From Sphingomonas sp. PsM26 (GTDB lineage Bacteria; Pseudomonadota; Alphaproteobacteria; Sphingomonadales; Sphingomonadaceae), in NCBI GenBank assembly GCA_030433805.1, contig JARUXA010000018.1, forward strand, positions 1 to 64,000: a stretch of DNA of 64,000 bases, given 5' to 3'. A program made the translations under genes and the position numbers. This document shows positions 33,320 to 42,574 of this stretch, one piece after another. The notes beneath the pieces are model-generated. The model worked only from the letters and a program-made list of their open reading frames with translations, did not search any database and had not been told where the DNA came from. The first letter of the stretch is position 1, and the number at the start of each line of letters is the position of its first letter.

Positions 33320-34708
33320 CTACCGTCGCACGGCCGACACGTCAGCTTTGGTCCACCCGCCCCCCATCGCCTGATACAGCGAGACGTAGGACGTCAGCCG
33401 GTCCGCGTTCGCCTGAACCAGCGCAAGCTCGGCGGTCAGCAACCCGCGTTGCGTATCGAGCTGGTCAAGATACGACGAATAGCCCGCACGATACCGGTTC
33501 GATGCGTTGCGCAACGCCGCCGCATAGGCGTCGCGTTGCCCACGGATCGCGACCGCCTGTTCGCCCGAGCGCTGGACCCCGGCGAGACTGTCGTCGACTT
33601 CGCGGAATGCGGTAAGCGCGGAACGGCGATAGCTGAATGCCGCCTGGTCGCGCCGCGCGGCGTTCAGATCGACATTGGCGCGAAGCCGCCCGCCGTCGAA
33701 CAGCGGGGAAAGCACGCTACCGCCGATCGAGAAGATCCCGACTGGATTGGCGAGTGCGGTCGACAGGATCACCCCCGCAGACCCGGTCAGCGCGATGTTG
33801 GGCAGCAACGCCGCACGCGCACTGTCGAGGCTGCGATCCGCCGCGACCAGCGTCTGCTCCGCCTGGAACAGGTCGGGTCGGCGTCGCAGCAGATCGGCGG
33901 GCAGCCCGTCCGGGATCGGCGGCGGCACCAGCGCGGTCAAAGCCGCCCCCCGCTGGATCGCGCGGGGCGTATCCCCCAGCAACAGGCTGAGCGCATCCTC
34001 CTGCCGCGTGATTGCAAGCTGCGCTTGCGGGATCAGCTGCTCGGTCGCGCGATACTCGCCCTCGGCCTGATGCAGTTCGAGATTGGAGGTATAGCCCGTC
34101 TCCGCACGCCGCCGCGCAATGCGAAGCGCATCGCCGCGCGCGGCGAGCGTATCGCGCGCGACCGCCAGCCGCGCATCGAGCGCGCGCAGCGTGATGTACC
34201 CGCTCGCAACGCTGCTTGCGATGGCGAGCCGGACGACGTCGCGCGCGCCCTCGCTCGCGAGCAATTGCGCGCGTGCCGCAGCGCTCGCGTTGCGCAGACG
34301 CCCGAACAGGTCGGGATCGTAGCTGGCGGTCAGCGATGGCTGCGCCGTCAGGTTGGTGCTCGCGACGCCGAACGCGTTGAGCGCACGTGCATCGGTCGTC
34401 GGCACACCCGCACTGACCGTCGGCGACAGTTGCGCGCGCGCCAGCCGCTGCGCCGCGCGCGCCTCGTCGACGCGGCCCGCCGCGATCCCGAGATCGGGAC
34501 TGTTGGCGAGCGCCTGGCCGATCAGTTGCGCGAGCACCGGATCGCCGAACGCGTTCCACCATTGCGCGCGAACCGGCGACCCGGGGCCGAGCGCGGTGCG
34601 CCAGGCGGGGGGTGCAACGATCGCGGTGGCGGCGGGCGCTTCCGGCCGCGGCCCCACGCATCCCGCGACCATTATCCCCGCCGCGAGGACGCCCAACCCG
34701 CTTCTCAT
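33320..34708 (-). CDS. Outer-membrane efflux lipoprotein, NodT/OprM type
   Basis: A 462-residue outer-membrane factor of tripartite efflux pumps. A lipoprotein signal (MRSGLGVLAAGIMVAGC, acylated at Cys17) leads into the duplicated OEP repeats with long coiled hairpins. Typical elements are GNAFGDPVL-like WWNAFGDPVLAQLI and the RPDLFQAEQTL segment. It is the last gene of a three-gene unit; its ATG overlaps the HlyD stop by four bases. With its partners it forms an envelope-spanning channel for drug-like compounds. Confidence 0.92.
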   Translation of the reverse strand: MRSGLGVLAAGIMVAGCVGPRPEAPAATAIVAPPAWRTALGPGSPVRAQWWNAFGDPVLAQLIGQALANSPDLGIAAGRVDEARAAQRLARAQLSPTVSAGVPTTDARALNAFGVASTNLTAQPSLTASYDPDLFGRLRNASAAARAQLLASEGARDVVRLAIASSVASGYITLRALDARLAVARDTLAARGDALRIARRRAETGYTSNLELHQAEGEYRATEQLIPQAQLAITRQEDALSLLLGDTPRAIQRGAALTALVPPPIPDGLPADLLRRRPDLFQAEQTLVAADRSLDSARAALLPNIALTGSAGVILSTALANPVGIFSIGGSVLSPLFDGGRLRANVDLNAARRDQAAFSYRRSALTAFREVDDSLAGVQRSGEQAVAIRGQRDAYAAALRNASNRYRAGYSSYLDQLDTQRGLLTAELALVQANADRLTSYVSLYQAMGGGWTKADVSAVRR

Positions 34709-35895
34709 CGGATTTGCGGTCCCGACGACGTATCGATCCGCGTCTGCACCGACATCCCCGGCCGCAAGCGTGCCGCAAGCGGCTGGCCCGGGTCGATCTT
34801 GATCCGCACCGCGATGCGTTGCGGCACCTTGGTGAAGTTACCCGTCGCATTGTCCGCCTTGAGCACCGCGAATTCGGACCCCGCCGCAGGGGACAGGCGC
34901 TCGACGTGGCCCGTCAGGCGCGCATTGGCGAGACCGTCGACGGTGAAGCTAGCAGGCTGCCCGACCGCCATCCGCGCGGTCTGCGCTTCCTTGTAATTGG
35001 CGATCACCCAGGTTTCCGGGGGCACGAGGAACATCAGCTGCGAACCCGCGGTGACATATTGCCCCACCCGCACGCCGACCTCGCTCAGCCGGCCGCTCTC
35101 GGGCGCGCGCACCACCGTATTGTTGAAGTCGATCTGCGCAAGCCGCTGCGCCGCCTCCGCGCCGCTGACGCCGGCCTGCTGACCGCCGCGCCCGACCTCG
35201 ACCGTGCGAATGTCCTGCCGGGCGATTTCGCGCGCAGCCTTCGCTTGGAGCACGCCCGCCTGTGCCTGTCGCAGCGCCGCCAGCGTCTGGTCGCGTTCCC
35301 GCAACGACACCGAGCCGTCGGTGACGAGGTCATTGACGCGGTTCATGTCGGCGCGCGCGCGCAGCAACTGCGCGTTGGCGTTAGCGACTGCCGCGTCCTG
35401 CGCCTGCAGGCTGGCGGCGCGGGCGCGTGCGGTCTGCTGGCTGTTGGCGAGCGTTGCTTCCTGCCCGGCGACCTGCGCCTTCGCCTGGTCGACGCGCTGC
35501 CGGTAGATCCGGTCGTCGATCCGCACGAGCGGCTGCCCCTGCGTCACGCTTGCGAAATCGCGCACCAGCACTGCGGTGACATACCCGCTGACCTGCGGGC
35601 TGATGACGGTAGTGCGCCCGCGGACATAGGCGTTGTCGGTTGCCTGGTTCGCGGTCGCAAACGGCGGCAGACGCCACGCATACAGCACAGCGCCGATCCC
35701 GATCGCGGACAAGACGACCGCGACGATCAGCGCGCTGCGCGACGGGCGCGGCGGCCGCCAGCCCGATCCGACCGGCGCGGCGGGTGCAGCCGGTGCGGCG
35801 GGTGCAGCAGCGGCAGCGGCGTTTTCGGCGGCGCGGGCTTCGGTCACGGGGGTGGCCGCGACGGGGCTTTGCGGCGGTTGGCGCGTATCGGTCAT
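34705..35895 (-). CDS. HlyD/EmrA-family membrane fusion protein
   Basis: A 396-residue periplasmic adaptor with a short cytoplasmic N-terminus rich in Ala/Pro (residues about 10-50), a single transmembrane helix (about 53-75), a lipoyl domain (TDNAYVRGRTTVISPQVSGYV), a long coiled-coil hairpin (about 120-235) and a barrel domain (VRAPESGRLSEVGVRVG). The DNAYVRG signature is EmrA-like. Four-base overlaps on both sides show a coupled operon with the MFS pump and outer-membrane factor. Confidence 0.93.
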   Translation of the reverse strand: MTDTRQPPQSPVAATPVTEARAAENAAAAAAPAAPAAPAAPVGSGWRPPRPSRSALIVAVVLSAIGIGAVLYAWRLPPFATANQATDNAYVRGRTTVISPQVSGYVTAVLVRDFASVTQGQPLVRIDDRIYRQRVDQAKAQVAGQEATLANSQQTARARAASLQAQDAAVANANAQLLRARADMNRVNDLVTDGSVSLRERDQTLAALRQAQAGVLQAKAAREIARQDIRTVEVGRGGQQAGVSGAEAAQRLAQIDFNNTVVRAPESGRLSEVGVRVGQYVTAGSQLMFLVPPETWVIANYKEAQTARMAVGQPASFTVDGLANARLTGHVERLSPAAGSEFAVLKADNATGNFTKVPQRIAVRIKIDPGQPLAARLRPGMSVQTRIDTSSGPQIR

Positions 35896-37553
35896 GCGGA
35901 AGCCTTGGCAAGCGCCGCGCGACGTTCGCGCCTCGTGCGGCGGATCAGAAGAAAAGCGAGATAGGCGGTGGTCAGACCGGCGAGGATCGCCACCAACCGG
36001 AACGTGTCGTCATAGGCAAGCACATTGGCCTCGCGCGTCGCGGTCTGCGAAAGCAAGGCACCGCCTTCGGCAGAGCGCAGCGTCGGATCGCTGACGACGC
36101 GGCCGACCGCGCCGCCCCCTGCGGCAATTCGCGCTGCGACAATCGGGTCGGTCGGGTCGATCGCCTGGACGATCGCCGCGCTGTGCGCCTTTTCCGAGAT
36201 CGTCTGATAGGTGCCGAGCAACGCAGCCCCGCCCAGCCCGCCGATCGCATTGACCATGCCGAACAACGCCAGGAAGCTGATGATGTGCCCCGCGCCTTCC
36301 TTGAGCGCACGCGTCATCCCGAACAGCAGCGATGGCCCGAGGAAGAAGGTGCCCGCAAACGCGATAACCGCCTGCGTGACGTACAGTTGCGCCGGCCGGG
36401 TCAGGCTGGTCGACAGCGAGTCGACATAGGCCGCGACAGCGACCAGCCCGATCGCGAGCATCACCGGATGCGTCAGCCGGTTGACGTCGAGCGTCACCGC
36501 GCTCGCGATCACGCCAGCGATCGACGCGACGAAGATGATCGCGAACAGCGTCCCGAACTGGTCGTTGTTCTGCCCGAGCACCGTCAACAGCCCGACCGCG
36601 GCATAGGTCTGTTCAGACAGCACCAGTCGCGCCATCAGCGTCACCACCGTGAAACGCACGATATCCGCGCTCCCCAGCCAGCGGGTGTTGAGCAGCGGAT
36701 TGGCGCGACCATGTTCGATCACCAGCGCCGCAGCAAACAACGGGATCGCCACGACCAGCGACCAGCCGATCCACGGTGCCTCGAACCACCACACCAGCCG
36801 CCCCTGCCCCAGCACCGCCGACAGCAATGCGATCGCAACGGCGAACAGCGTGAAGGTGACGAAATCCATAGGTTCGAACGCCTGCTTCCGCTCGGTCGGC
36901 GGCAAGCGCAACAGGCTCACCGCGACCAGCGACAACAGTGCCAGCCCGAATTCGAACAGATACAACGCCCGCCATTGCGACATCGCCAGCAGCTCGGGCG
37001 AAAACAGCCGCGCGAGCGGGGTCGCGCATTGCGGAATCCCGATCCCCACGACCAGCGCGCGCAACCGCCATTTGGTCGGCAGCGCCTGCATCATGTAATA
37101 AAGGCTGAGCGAGCTGAGCGATGCCCCCGCCATCCCGCTCGCCGCGCGCACCGCGATCGCCGACCAGAAGCCGTGGACGAACAGATGCGCGAACGCGAGC
37201 AGCACGTACAGGCCGAGGAAAATGATCGTGAACGGCCGCAGCCCATATTGCTGGCGGAATTTGATCAGCAGCAGGTTCACCGATGCGTTGGTCATCACGT
37301 ACACCGTCGGCAACCACGCGATCTCGGTCGGATCGAACCCGAGCGACCCCTGCAACGTCATCGTATTGACCGAAATCAGCGCGGTCCCCAGCCCCCCGGT
37401 CAGCCCGACCAGGATCGCGATCGCGCCGTACGCCAGACGGACGATCTGTGCGTGCTCGGGCGACGCCGGCGAACCCGGCAGTGCGGGACGCTCGTGCGGC
37501 GCGAAGGTCCAGTTCTCCTCGGTCAGGAAACGACGGATTCGACTGGTGGCCAT
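35892..37553 (-). CDS. DHA2-family MFS drug exporter (EmrB-like)
   Basis: A 553-residue inner-membrane transporter with about 14 predicted helices, the DHA2 pattern. Helix 1 (GAIAILVGLTGGLGTALISVN) is followed by PTEIAWLPTVYVMTNASVN. A large loop near 460-510 and a basic C-terminal tail (RRTRRERRAAL) are seen. First gene of the exporter-adaptor-outer membrane operon. The substrate is unknown. No regulator gene lies beside it; its promoter region (37554-37741) is shared with the divergent KaiC-like gene. Confidence 0.9.
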   Translation of the reverse strand: MATSRIRRFLTEENWTFAPHERPALPGSPASPEHAQIVRLAYGAIAILVGLTGGLGTALISVNTMTLQGSLGFDPTEIAWLPTVYVMTNASVNLLLIKFRQQYGLRPFTIIFLGLYVLLAFAHLFVHGFWSAIAVRAASGMAGASLSSLSLYYMMQALPTKWRLRALVVGIGIPQCATPLARLFSPELLAMSQWRALYLFEFGLALLSLVAVSLLRLPPTERKQAFEPMDFVTFTLFAVAIALLSAVLGQGRLVWWFEAPWIGWSLVVAIPLFAAALVIEHGRANPLLNTRWLGSADIVRFTVVTLMARLVLSEQTYAAVGLLTVLGQNNDQFGTLFAIIFVASIAGVIASAVTLDVNRLTHPVMLAIGLVAVAAYVDSLSTSLTRPAQLYVTQAVIAFAGTFFLGPSLLFGMTRALKEGAGHIISFLALFGMVNAIGGLGGAALLGTYQTISEKAHSAAIVQAIDPTDPIVAARIAAGGGAVGRVVSDPTLRSAEGGALLSQTATREANVLAYDDTFRLVAILAGLTTAYLAFLLIRRTRRERRAALAKASA

Positions 37554-37708
37554 GCCACTCCCCTACGCGCCTCACCCGGACCGGATCAATCCATCCATGA
37601 TGGTGATATGCGGTTCCTGCGTCTCGCAGAATCTGCCCGAGCCCGCGCGAACAAAAAGAGTATCGAACCCCGTATCTCTTGATGCATATCAGCCCATGAT
37701 TTCGACGA

Positions 37709-37721
37709 GGTCGTTACGACC
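37709..37721. promoter_or_regulatory. Palindrome upstream of the KaiC-like gene
   Basis: GGTCGTTACGACC is a perfect 6+6 palindrome around one base, 20 bases before the GTG start. It is close enough to the start to act as an operator or leader hairpin. The binding protein is unknown. Confidence 0.35.
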
Positions 37722-37741
37722 CCGATGAAAGGGGAGAGTGT

Positions 37742-39211
37742 GTGGCGGATTGTCCTACCGGCGTGGCCGGCCTTGACGATATTCTGGGCGGAGGCCTTCA
37801 ACGCGGGCGTCTGATCCTGCTCGAAGGCAGTCCCGGCACCGGCAAGACCACCATCTCGACCCAGTTCCTGCTCCAGGGTGCCGAGGCTGGCGAACGCGTC
37901 CTCTACATCACGCTGTCCGAAACCGACGAGGAGCTGCGCGAGGGCGCGGAATCGCATGGCTGGACCTTCCCGCCATCCTTCACCGTGTTCGAACTGGTCC
38001 CGCCCGAAAGCCTGCTCGACGAAGACCATCAGCAAAGCCTGCTCTATTCGTCCGACCTGGAACTGGGCGAGACGACCAAGCGGATCTTCGAGATTTTCGA
38101 GCAGATCAAGCCATCGCGAGTCGTGCTCGACAGCCTGTCCGAAATCCGCCTGCTCGCGCAAAGTTCGCTGCGCTATCGGCGTCAGATCCTCGCGCTCAAA
38201 CATTATTTCGCGCGGCATGACGCGACCGTGCTGATGCTCGACGACCTCACCGCGGACATGCTGGACCGGACGGTCCATTCGGTCGCCCATGCGGTGATCC
38301 GGCTCGAGGAACTGTCCCCCAATTACGGCGCCGAACGGCGCCGCCTGCGCGTCCTCAAATATCGCGGGCGGCGCTATCGTGGCGGGTACCATGATCTCGT
38401 CATCGACACCGGCGGGATCCGCGTCTTCCCGCGGCTCGTATCGGCGGAACATCGCGGCAGCTTCTCGCGTGAGAGCATTCCGGTGGGGGATGCAGCGTTC
38501 GACGGGCTGATCGGCGGCGGCTTCGAACGCGGCGCGAGCACGCTGATCCTCGGCCCCGCAGGCACCGGCAAATCGCTGCTGACGTTGAGCTTCGTCAAGG
38601 CCGCAATCGAACGCGGCGAGAATGCGGCGATGTTCGTGTTCGACGAAGAACTGGGGCTGCTGTTCAGCCGCGCGCTGGGGCTCGGGATCGATCTGCAGGC
38701 AATGGTCGAGTCCGAGCAGCTCGTCATCGAACAGATCGACGCGGCGGAACTGTCGCCCGGCGAGTTCTCGGAACGTGTGCGGATTTGCGTCGAACGCTAC
38801 AAGGCGCGCACCGTCGTGATCGATAGCCTCAACGGCTATCAGGCGGCGATGCCGGAGGAGCAGGCGCTGATCCTGCACATGCACGAATTGCTGCAATATC
38901 TGAATCGGCAAGGCGTCATGACGTTCCTGACGGTCGCGCAACATGGCCTGGTCGGCGACATGAAATCCCCGGTCGACGTGACCTATCTTGCGGACACCGT
39001 GATCCTGCTGCGATATTTCGAAGCGACCGGGCGGGTCCGACGCGCGATCTCGGTCGTTAAGAAGCGGATGGGAAACCATGAGGATACGATCCGCGAATTC
39101 ACGATCGGTCAGACAGGCATCACGCTCGGACACCCGTTGACGGCTTTCCAGGGTATCTTGCGCGGGGTTCCGGCGTTGATCGGCGAAGACGATGCACTCC
39201 TGCTGGACTAA
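37742..39211 (+). CDS. KaiC-like double RecA-domain ATPase
   Basis: A 489-residue protein with two RecA/KaiC domains. Domain 1 has Walker A GSPGTGKTT (29-37) and LYITLSETDEEL. Domain 2 has Walker A GPAGTGKS (271-278) and VIDSLNGYQ as Walker B. No KaiA or KaiB gene is present. Non-cyanobacterial KaiC relatives of this kind are mostly uncharacterised and often neighbour histidine kinases. Start GTG with AAGGGGAG a few bases before it. The hybrid kinase gene begins 18 bases after the stop, so a joint signalling role is likely. Confidence 0.9.
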   Translation: MADCPTGVAGLDDILGGGLQRGRLILLEGSPGTGKTTISTQFLLQGAEAGERVLYITLSETDEELREGAESHGWTFPPSFTVFELVPPESLLDEDHQQSLLYSSDLELGETTKRIFEIFEQIKPSRVVLDSLSEIRLLAQSSLRYRRQILALKHYFARHDATVLMLDDLTADMLDRTVHSVAHAVIRLEELSPNYGAERRRLRVLKYRGRRYRGGYHDLVIDTGGIRVFPRLVSAEHRGSFSRESIPVGDAAFDGLIGGGFERGASTLILGPAGTGKSLLTLSFVKAAIERGENAAMFVFDEELGLLFSRALGLGIDLQAMVESEQLVIEQIDAAELSPGEFSERVRICVERYKARTVVIDSLNGYQAAMPEEQALILHMHELLQYLNRQGVMTFLTVAQHGLVGDMKSPVDVTYLADTVILLRYFEATGRVRRAISVVKKRMGNHEDTIREFTIGQTGITLGHPLTAFQGILRGVPALIGEDDALLLD

Positions 39212-39229
39212 CATGGGCTTGAATTCTTC

Positions 39230-42088
39230 TTGAACCGCACGCTCGCCGAAGGCGCCATCATCCTTGCACCGCGCGGTCGCGACGCGGTGATTGCGCGTGC
39301 GATGCTGCAAGAAGGGCAACTGGGTGCGGAAATCGCGCCGGACCTGCCATCGCTGGTCGCGGCGATCGCGCAAAGTTGCGGGTTCGCCGTCCTGACCGAA
39401 GAAGCGTTGCGGGGCGCGGACCTGCGCGACCTGACCAGCGTCCTCGCGCAACAGGCGGAATGGTCGGACCTGCCGTTCATCGTGCTGACCGAACGCGGCG
39501 GCGGGCTCGAACGCAATCCGGGCGCGGTGCGGCTGCTGGAGGCGCTTGGCAACGTCACCTTCCTCGAACGACCGTTCCACCCGACGACGCTGCTGTCACT
39601 CGCACGCGCGGCAAGGCGCGCACGGCTCCGGCAATATGACGCGCGCAACCGCCTGGAGGACATCCACGCGGGGCAGCAACGGCTCAAGCTCGCGATTGCG
39701 GCGGGTGGCCTGGGGGCGTGGACGCTCGACATGACGACCTCGTCGCTCCACGTCGAACCCGATACCAAGGCGCAATTCGGTCGCGCTGCGGACGAACCGT
39801 TCGATTATGACGACCTGCTCGCGGCGATCCACCCCGACGATCGCGACGATACCGTCGCCGGGATCAAGCGCGCGCTGGCGGACGGAGCCGATTACCGCGC
39901 CGAAGTGCGCTGCCTCTGGCGCGACGGATCGCTGCACTGGCTTCAGGTCGATGGCCGGGTCGAGCGCGACCCCGTCGGACGGCCGCAGCGCGTCGTCGGC
40001 GTGTCGCACGAAATCACCGATCGCCGCGTGATCGAACTGCGCCAGCGCGCGCTGCTGTCGCTCAGTGACCGGCTGCGCGAAGCCCCCGATACCGCCGCCA
40101 TGTCGTTCGAGGCGGCGGCGATCCTCGGCAACACGCTCAGCGTCAGTCGCGCAGGCTATGGCGTCATCGATCCGGTGGCGGAGACGATCACGATCGAACG
40201 CGACTGGTGCATGCCGGGCGTACCGACGCTCGCAGGCGTGCTGCGCTTCCGCGACTATGGCTCGTATATCGAGGATCTGAAACGCGGCGACGTGGTGACT
40301 TTTGCGGACGCCCGCACCGATCCCCGTACCGCCGGCAATGCCGACGCGCTCGAAGCGATCGATGCGCTCGCCGTCGTCAACCTGCCGCTGGTGGAACGCG
40401 GGCGGTTCTCGGCGCTGCTGTACCTCAACAACAGGGCGCCGCGGGTCTGGTCGGACGATGACCTCATCTTCGTCCGTGACGTGGCAGACCGCACGCAGGC
40501 GGCGATCGAACGGCGGCGCGCCGAGGATGCCCTCGCCGCACTGGCGGAAACGCTCGAGCGCCAGGTCGCCGAACGCACCCGCGAGCGCGACCGGACCTGG
40601 CAGAATTCGCAGGACATGCTCGTGATCCTCTCCGACGAGGGGATCATCCTGTCGATCAATCCTGCCTGGACCGACGTCCTCGGGTGGACGGCGGACGAAA
40701 TCGTCGGGCGCAGCCATCTGGCGTTCGGGCACCCGGACGAATCCGCCACCAACGCCGTCGCGTTCGAGGAAACGCTGAACGCGACGCTTCGGCAATATGA
40801 GAACCGCTATCGCCACAAGGACGGCAGCTACCGCTGGATCGCTTGGGTCGCGACGCTTGAGGGCGGTCGGGTCTATGCGAGCGGACGCCATATCACCGTC
40901 GAGCGCGAAGCCCGCGCCGATCTCGAGACCGCGCAGGAACAGTTGCGCCAGGCGCAGAAGATGGAAGCCGTGGGTCAGTTGACCGGCGGACTCGCGCATG
41001 ATTTCAACAATCTGCTGACCGCGATTTCGGGCAGCCTTGAACTGATCCAGGCACGGATCAAGCAGGGGCGCATCAACGACGTCGACCGCTACATCGGCAT
41101 GGCGCAACAGGGTGCCAAACGCGCGGCCGCGCTGACCCACCGCCTGCTGGCCTTCTCGCGTCGGCAGACGCTCGACCCGCGGCCGACCGACATCGATCGC
41201 CTGATCGCGAGTTTCGAGGATCTGCTGCAACGCGCGGTGGGCCCCGCGATCGAGATCAGGGTCGTCCGCGACGAGACGTTATGGACGACTTTGATCGATC
41301 CGAACCAACTCGAGAACGCTGTCCTCAATCTCTGCATCAACGCGCGCGATGCGATGCCCGAAGGCGGTCGGATCACGGTCGAGACTGGCAACGTCGCGCT
41401 CGACGCCGCCGCGGCGCGCAGCCGCGATATGGCGGCAGGGCAGTATATCGTGCTGAGCGTCACCGACACCGGATCGGGCATGTCCCCCGAGACGATCGCG
41501 CGCGCGTTCGATCCGTTCTTCACGACCAAGCCATTGGGTGAAGGTACCGGCCTCGGGCTGTCGATGATCTACGGGTTCGTCCACCAATCGGGCGGACAGG
41601 TGCGGATCACGTCCGAAGTCGGGCATGGCACGACGATGCAGCTGTTCTTCCCGCGGTCGCACGGAGTCGCGGCGGCGGATCCGGAGATCGTGGTCGCGGT
41701 CGACATGGCGGCACCGTCGATCGCAAAGACCGTCCTGGTGGTGGACGACGAACCCGACGTTCGGGCGCTGGTGGTCGATACACTGACCGATCTCGGGCAC
41801 CACGTGTTGCAGGCGGGTGACGGCCCGAGCGCGCTGGACGTGCTGGCGTCGGGCGACGCGATCGATTTGATGATTACCGATGTTGGCCTGCCCAAAGGCA
41901 TGAACGGACGCCAATTGGCAGATGCCGCAAGAGTCGCACGCCCCGATCTGAAGATCTTGTTCATCACCGGCTATGCAGAGAATGCAGCGGTTGGGAATGG
42001 ACATCTCGATCCGGGGATGCATATTCTTACCAAACCGTTCGCAATGGACGTCTTGTCCGCAAGAATACAACAGCTCGTCGCAGCGTAG
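39230..42088 (+). CDS. Hybrid histidine kinase (receiver-like, PAS, GAF, PAS, kinase, receiver)
   Basis: A 952-residue cytoplasmic hybrid kinase. In order it has a degenerate receiver-like domain (about 8-125, lacking a clear phospho-Asp), a PAS domain (145-260), a GAF domain (265-430), a PAS domain (450-570), a HisKA region with His590 in GGLAHDFNNLL, an HATPase domain with N and G boxes (NLCINARDAMP, DTGSGMS, GTGLGLS), and a C-terminal receiver with Asp884 (MITDVGLP). The only start that includes the first domain is TTG 39230; upstream in frame is a stop. No good Shine-Dalgarno is visible, so translation may be coupled to the KaiC-like gene 18 bases upstream. No membrane segment is seen, so the stimulus is cytoplasmic. 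Confidence 0.9.
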   Translation: MNRTLAEGAIILAPRGRDAVIARAMLQEGQLGAEIAPDLPSLVAAIAQSCGFAVLTEEALRGADLRDLTSVLAQQAEWSDLPFIVLTERGGGLERNPGAVRLLEALGNVTFLERPFHPTTLLSLARAARRARLRQYDARNRLEDIHAGQQRLKLAIAAGGLGAWTLDMTTSSLHVEPDTKAQFGRAADEPFDYDDLLAAIHPDDRDDTVAGIKRALADGADYRAEVRCLWRDGSLHWLQVDGRVERDPVGRPQRVVGVSHEITDRRVIELRQRALLSLSDRLREAPDTAAMSFEAAAILGNTLSVSRAGYGVIDPVAETITIERDWCMPGVPTLAGVLRFRDYGSYIEDLKRGDVVTFADARTDPRTAGNADALEAIDALAVVNLPLVERGRFSALLYLNNRAPRVWSDDDLIFVRDVADRTQAAIERRRAEDALAALAETLERQVAERTRERDRTWQNSQDMLVILSDEGIILSINPAWTDVLGWTADEIVGRSHLAFGHPDESATNAVAFEETLNATLRQYENRYRHKDGSYRWIAWVATLEGGRVYASGRHITVEREARADLETAQEQLRQAQKMEAVGQLTGGLAHDFNNLLTAISGSLELIQARIKQGRINDVDRYIGMAQQGAKRAAALTHRLLAFSRRQTLDPRPTDIDRLIASFEDLLQRAVGPAIEIRVVRDETLWTTLIDPNQLENAVLNLCINARDAMPEGGRITVETGNVALDAAAARSRDMAAGQYIVLSVTDTGSGMSPETIARAFDPFFTTKPLGEGTGLGLSMIYGFVHQSGGQVRITSEVGHGTTMQLFFPRSHGVAAADPEIVVAVDMAAPSIAKTVLVVDDEPDVRALVVDTLTDLGHHVLQAGDGPSALDVLASGDAIDLMITDVGLPKGMNGRQLADAARVARPDLKILFITGYAENAAVGNGHLDPGMHILTKPFAMDVLSARIQQLVAA

Positions 42089-42208
42089 ATACATAATTTG
42101 GAGTAGTTCAAAGGGTAGTCTGTAGCGAGCATTGCGTCATGACCCGTTTCCTTGATACCCACGGTACTTGCCGTGGGGGCAAGGGTTATCGACGCGCGAG
42201 GGTTGGCC

Positions 42209-42499
42209 ATGGGTCGGGCAATGACGTGTAACGAATTTGCGGGGCACGTCGGCACGACATTCTCGCTGGGCGTGCCACGCGTCGGCATCATGCCGCTGAC
42301 GCTGGTGGAGGCCTCGCGCCGTCGGGGGGGCGAAGGCGGACGGGTCCCCTTTTCGCTCGTCTTCCGCAGTTCGTCGGACGAAACCTGGCCGCACTCGACC
42401 TATCAGATGACGCATCCGGTGATGGGCAGGATCGACATCGTCCTGGCACCGTTTCGCCGCGTCGAGAACGGCGTGGATTACGTCGCGACGTTCGACTGA
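42209..42499 (+). CDS. Small DUF6916-like protein
   Basis: A 96-residue protein with the pattern F-x-x-HVGTTFSLG, LTLVEASRR, VPFSLVFRS, YQMTHPVMGRIDIVLAPF and a final aromatic VDYVATFD. This matches my memory of the DUF6916 family, a small beta-sandwich of unknown function often found near phage-tail-like or envelope genes. The ATG at 42209 has GAGGG upstream; an ATG at 42221 is possible. It sits alone between the hybrid kinase and the glycosyltransferase group. Confidence 0.6.
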   Translation: MGRAMTCNEFAGHVGTTFSLGVPRVGIMPLTLVEASRRRGGEGGRVPFSLVFRSSSDETWPHSTYQMTHPVMGRIDIVLAPFRRVENGVDYVATFD

Positions 42500-42574
42500 T
42501 CGGGCGATCACGAAACCCGCCGCTTTTAGGATGGCGGCAAGGCAACCGAAGGCGCTGCATCGCGTTGCCCAGCC

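Noticed and set aside
35640..37682. Plus-strand frame opposite the MFS exporter
   Set aside because: Charged, repetitive translation typical of the antisense of a membrane protein.
37586..39580. Minus-strand frame opposite the KaiC-like gene
   Set aside because: Both Walker A motifs and the GTG start with ribosome site support the plus-strand gene.
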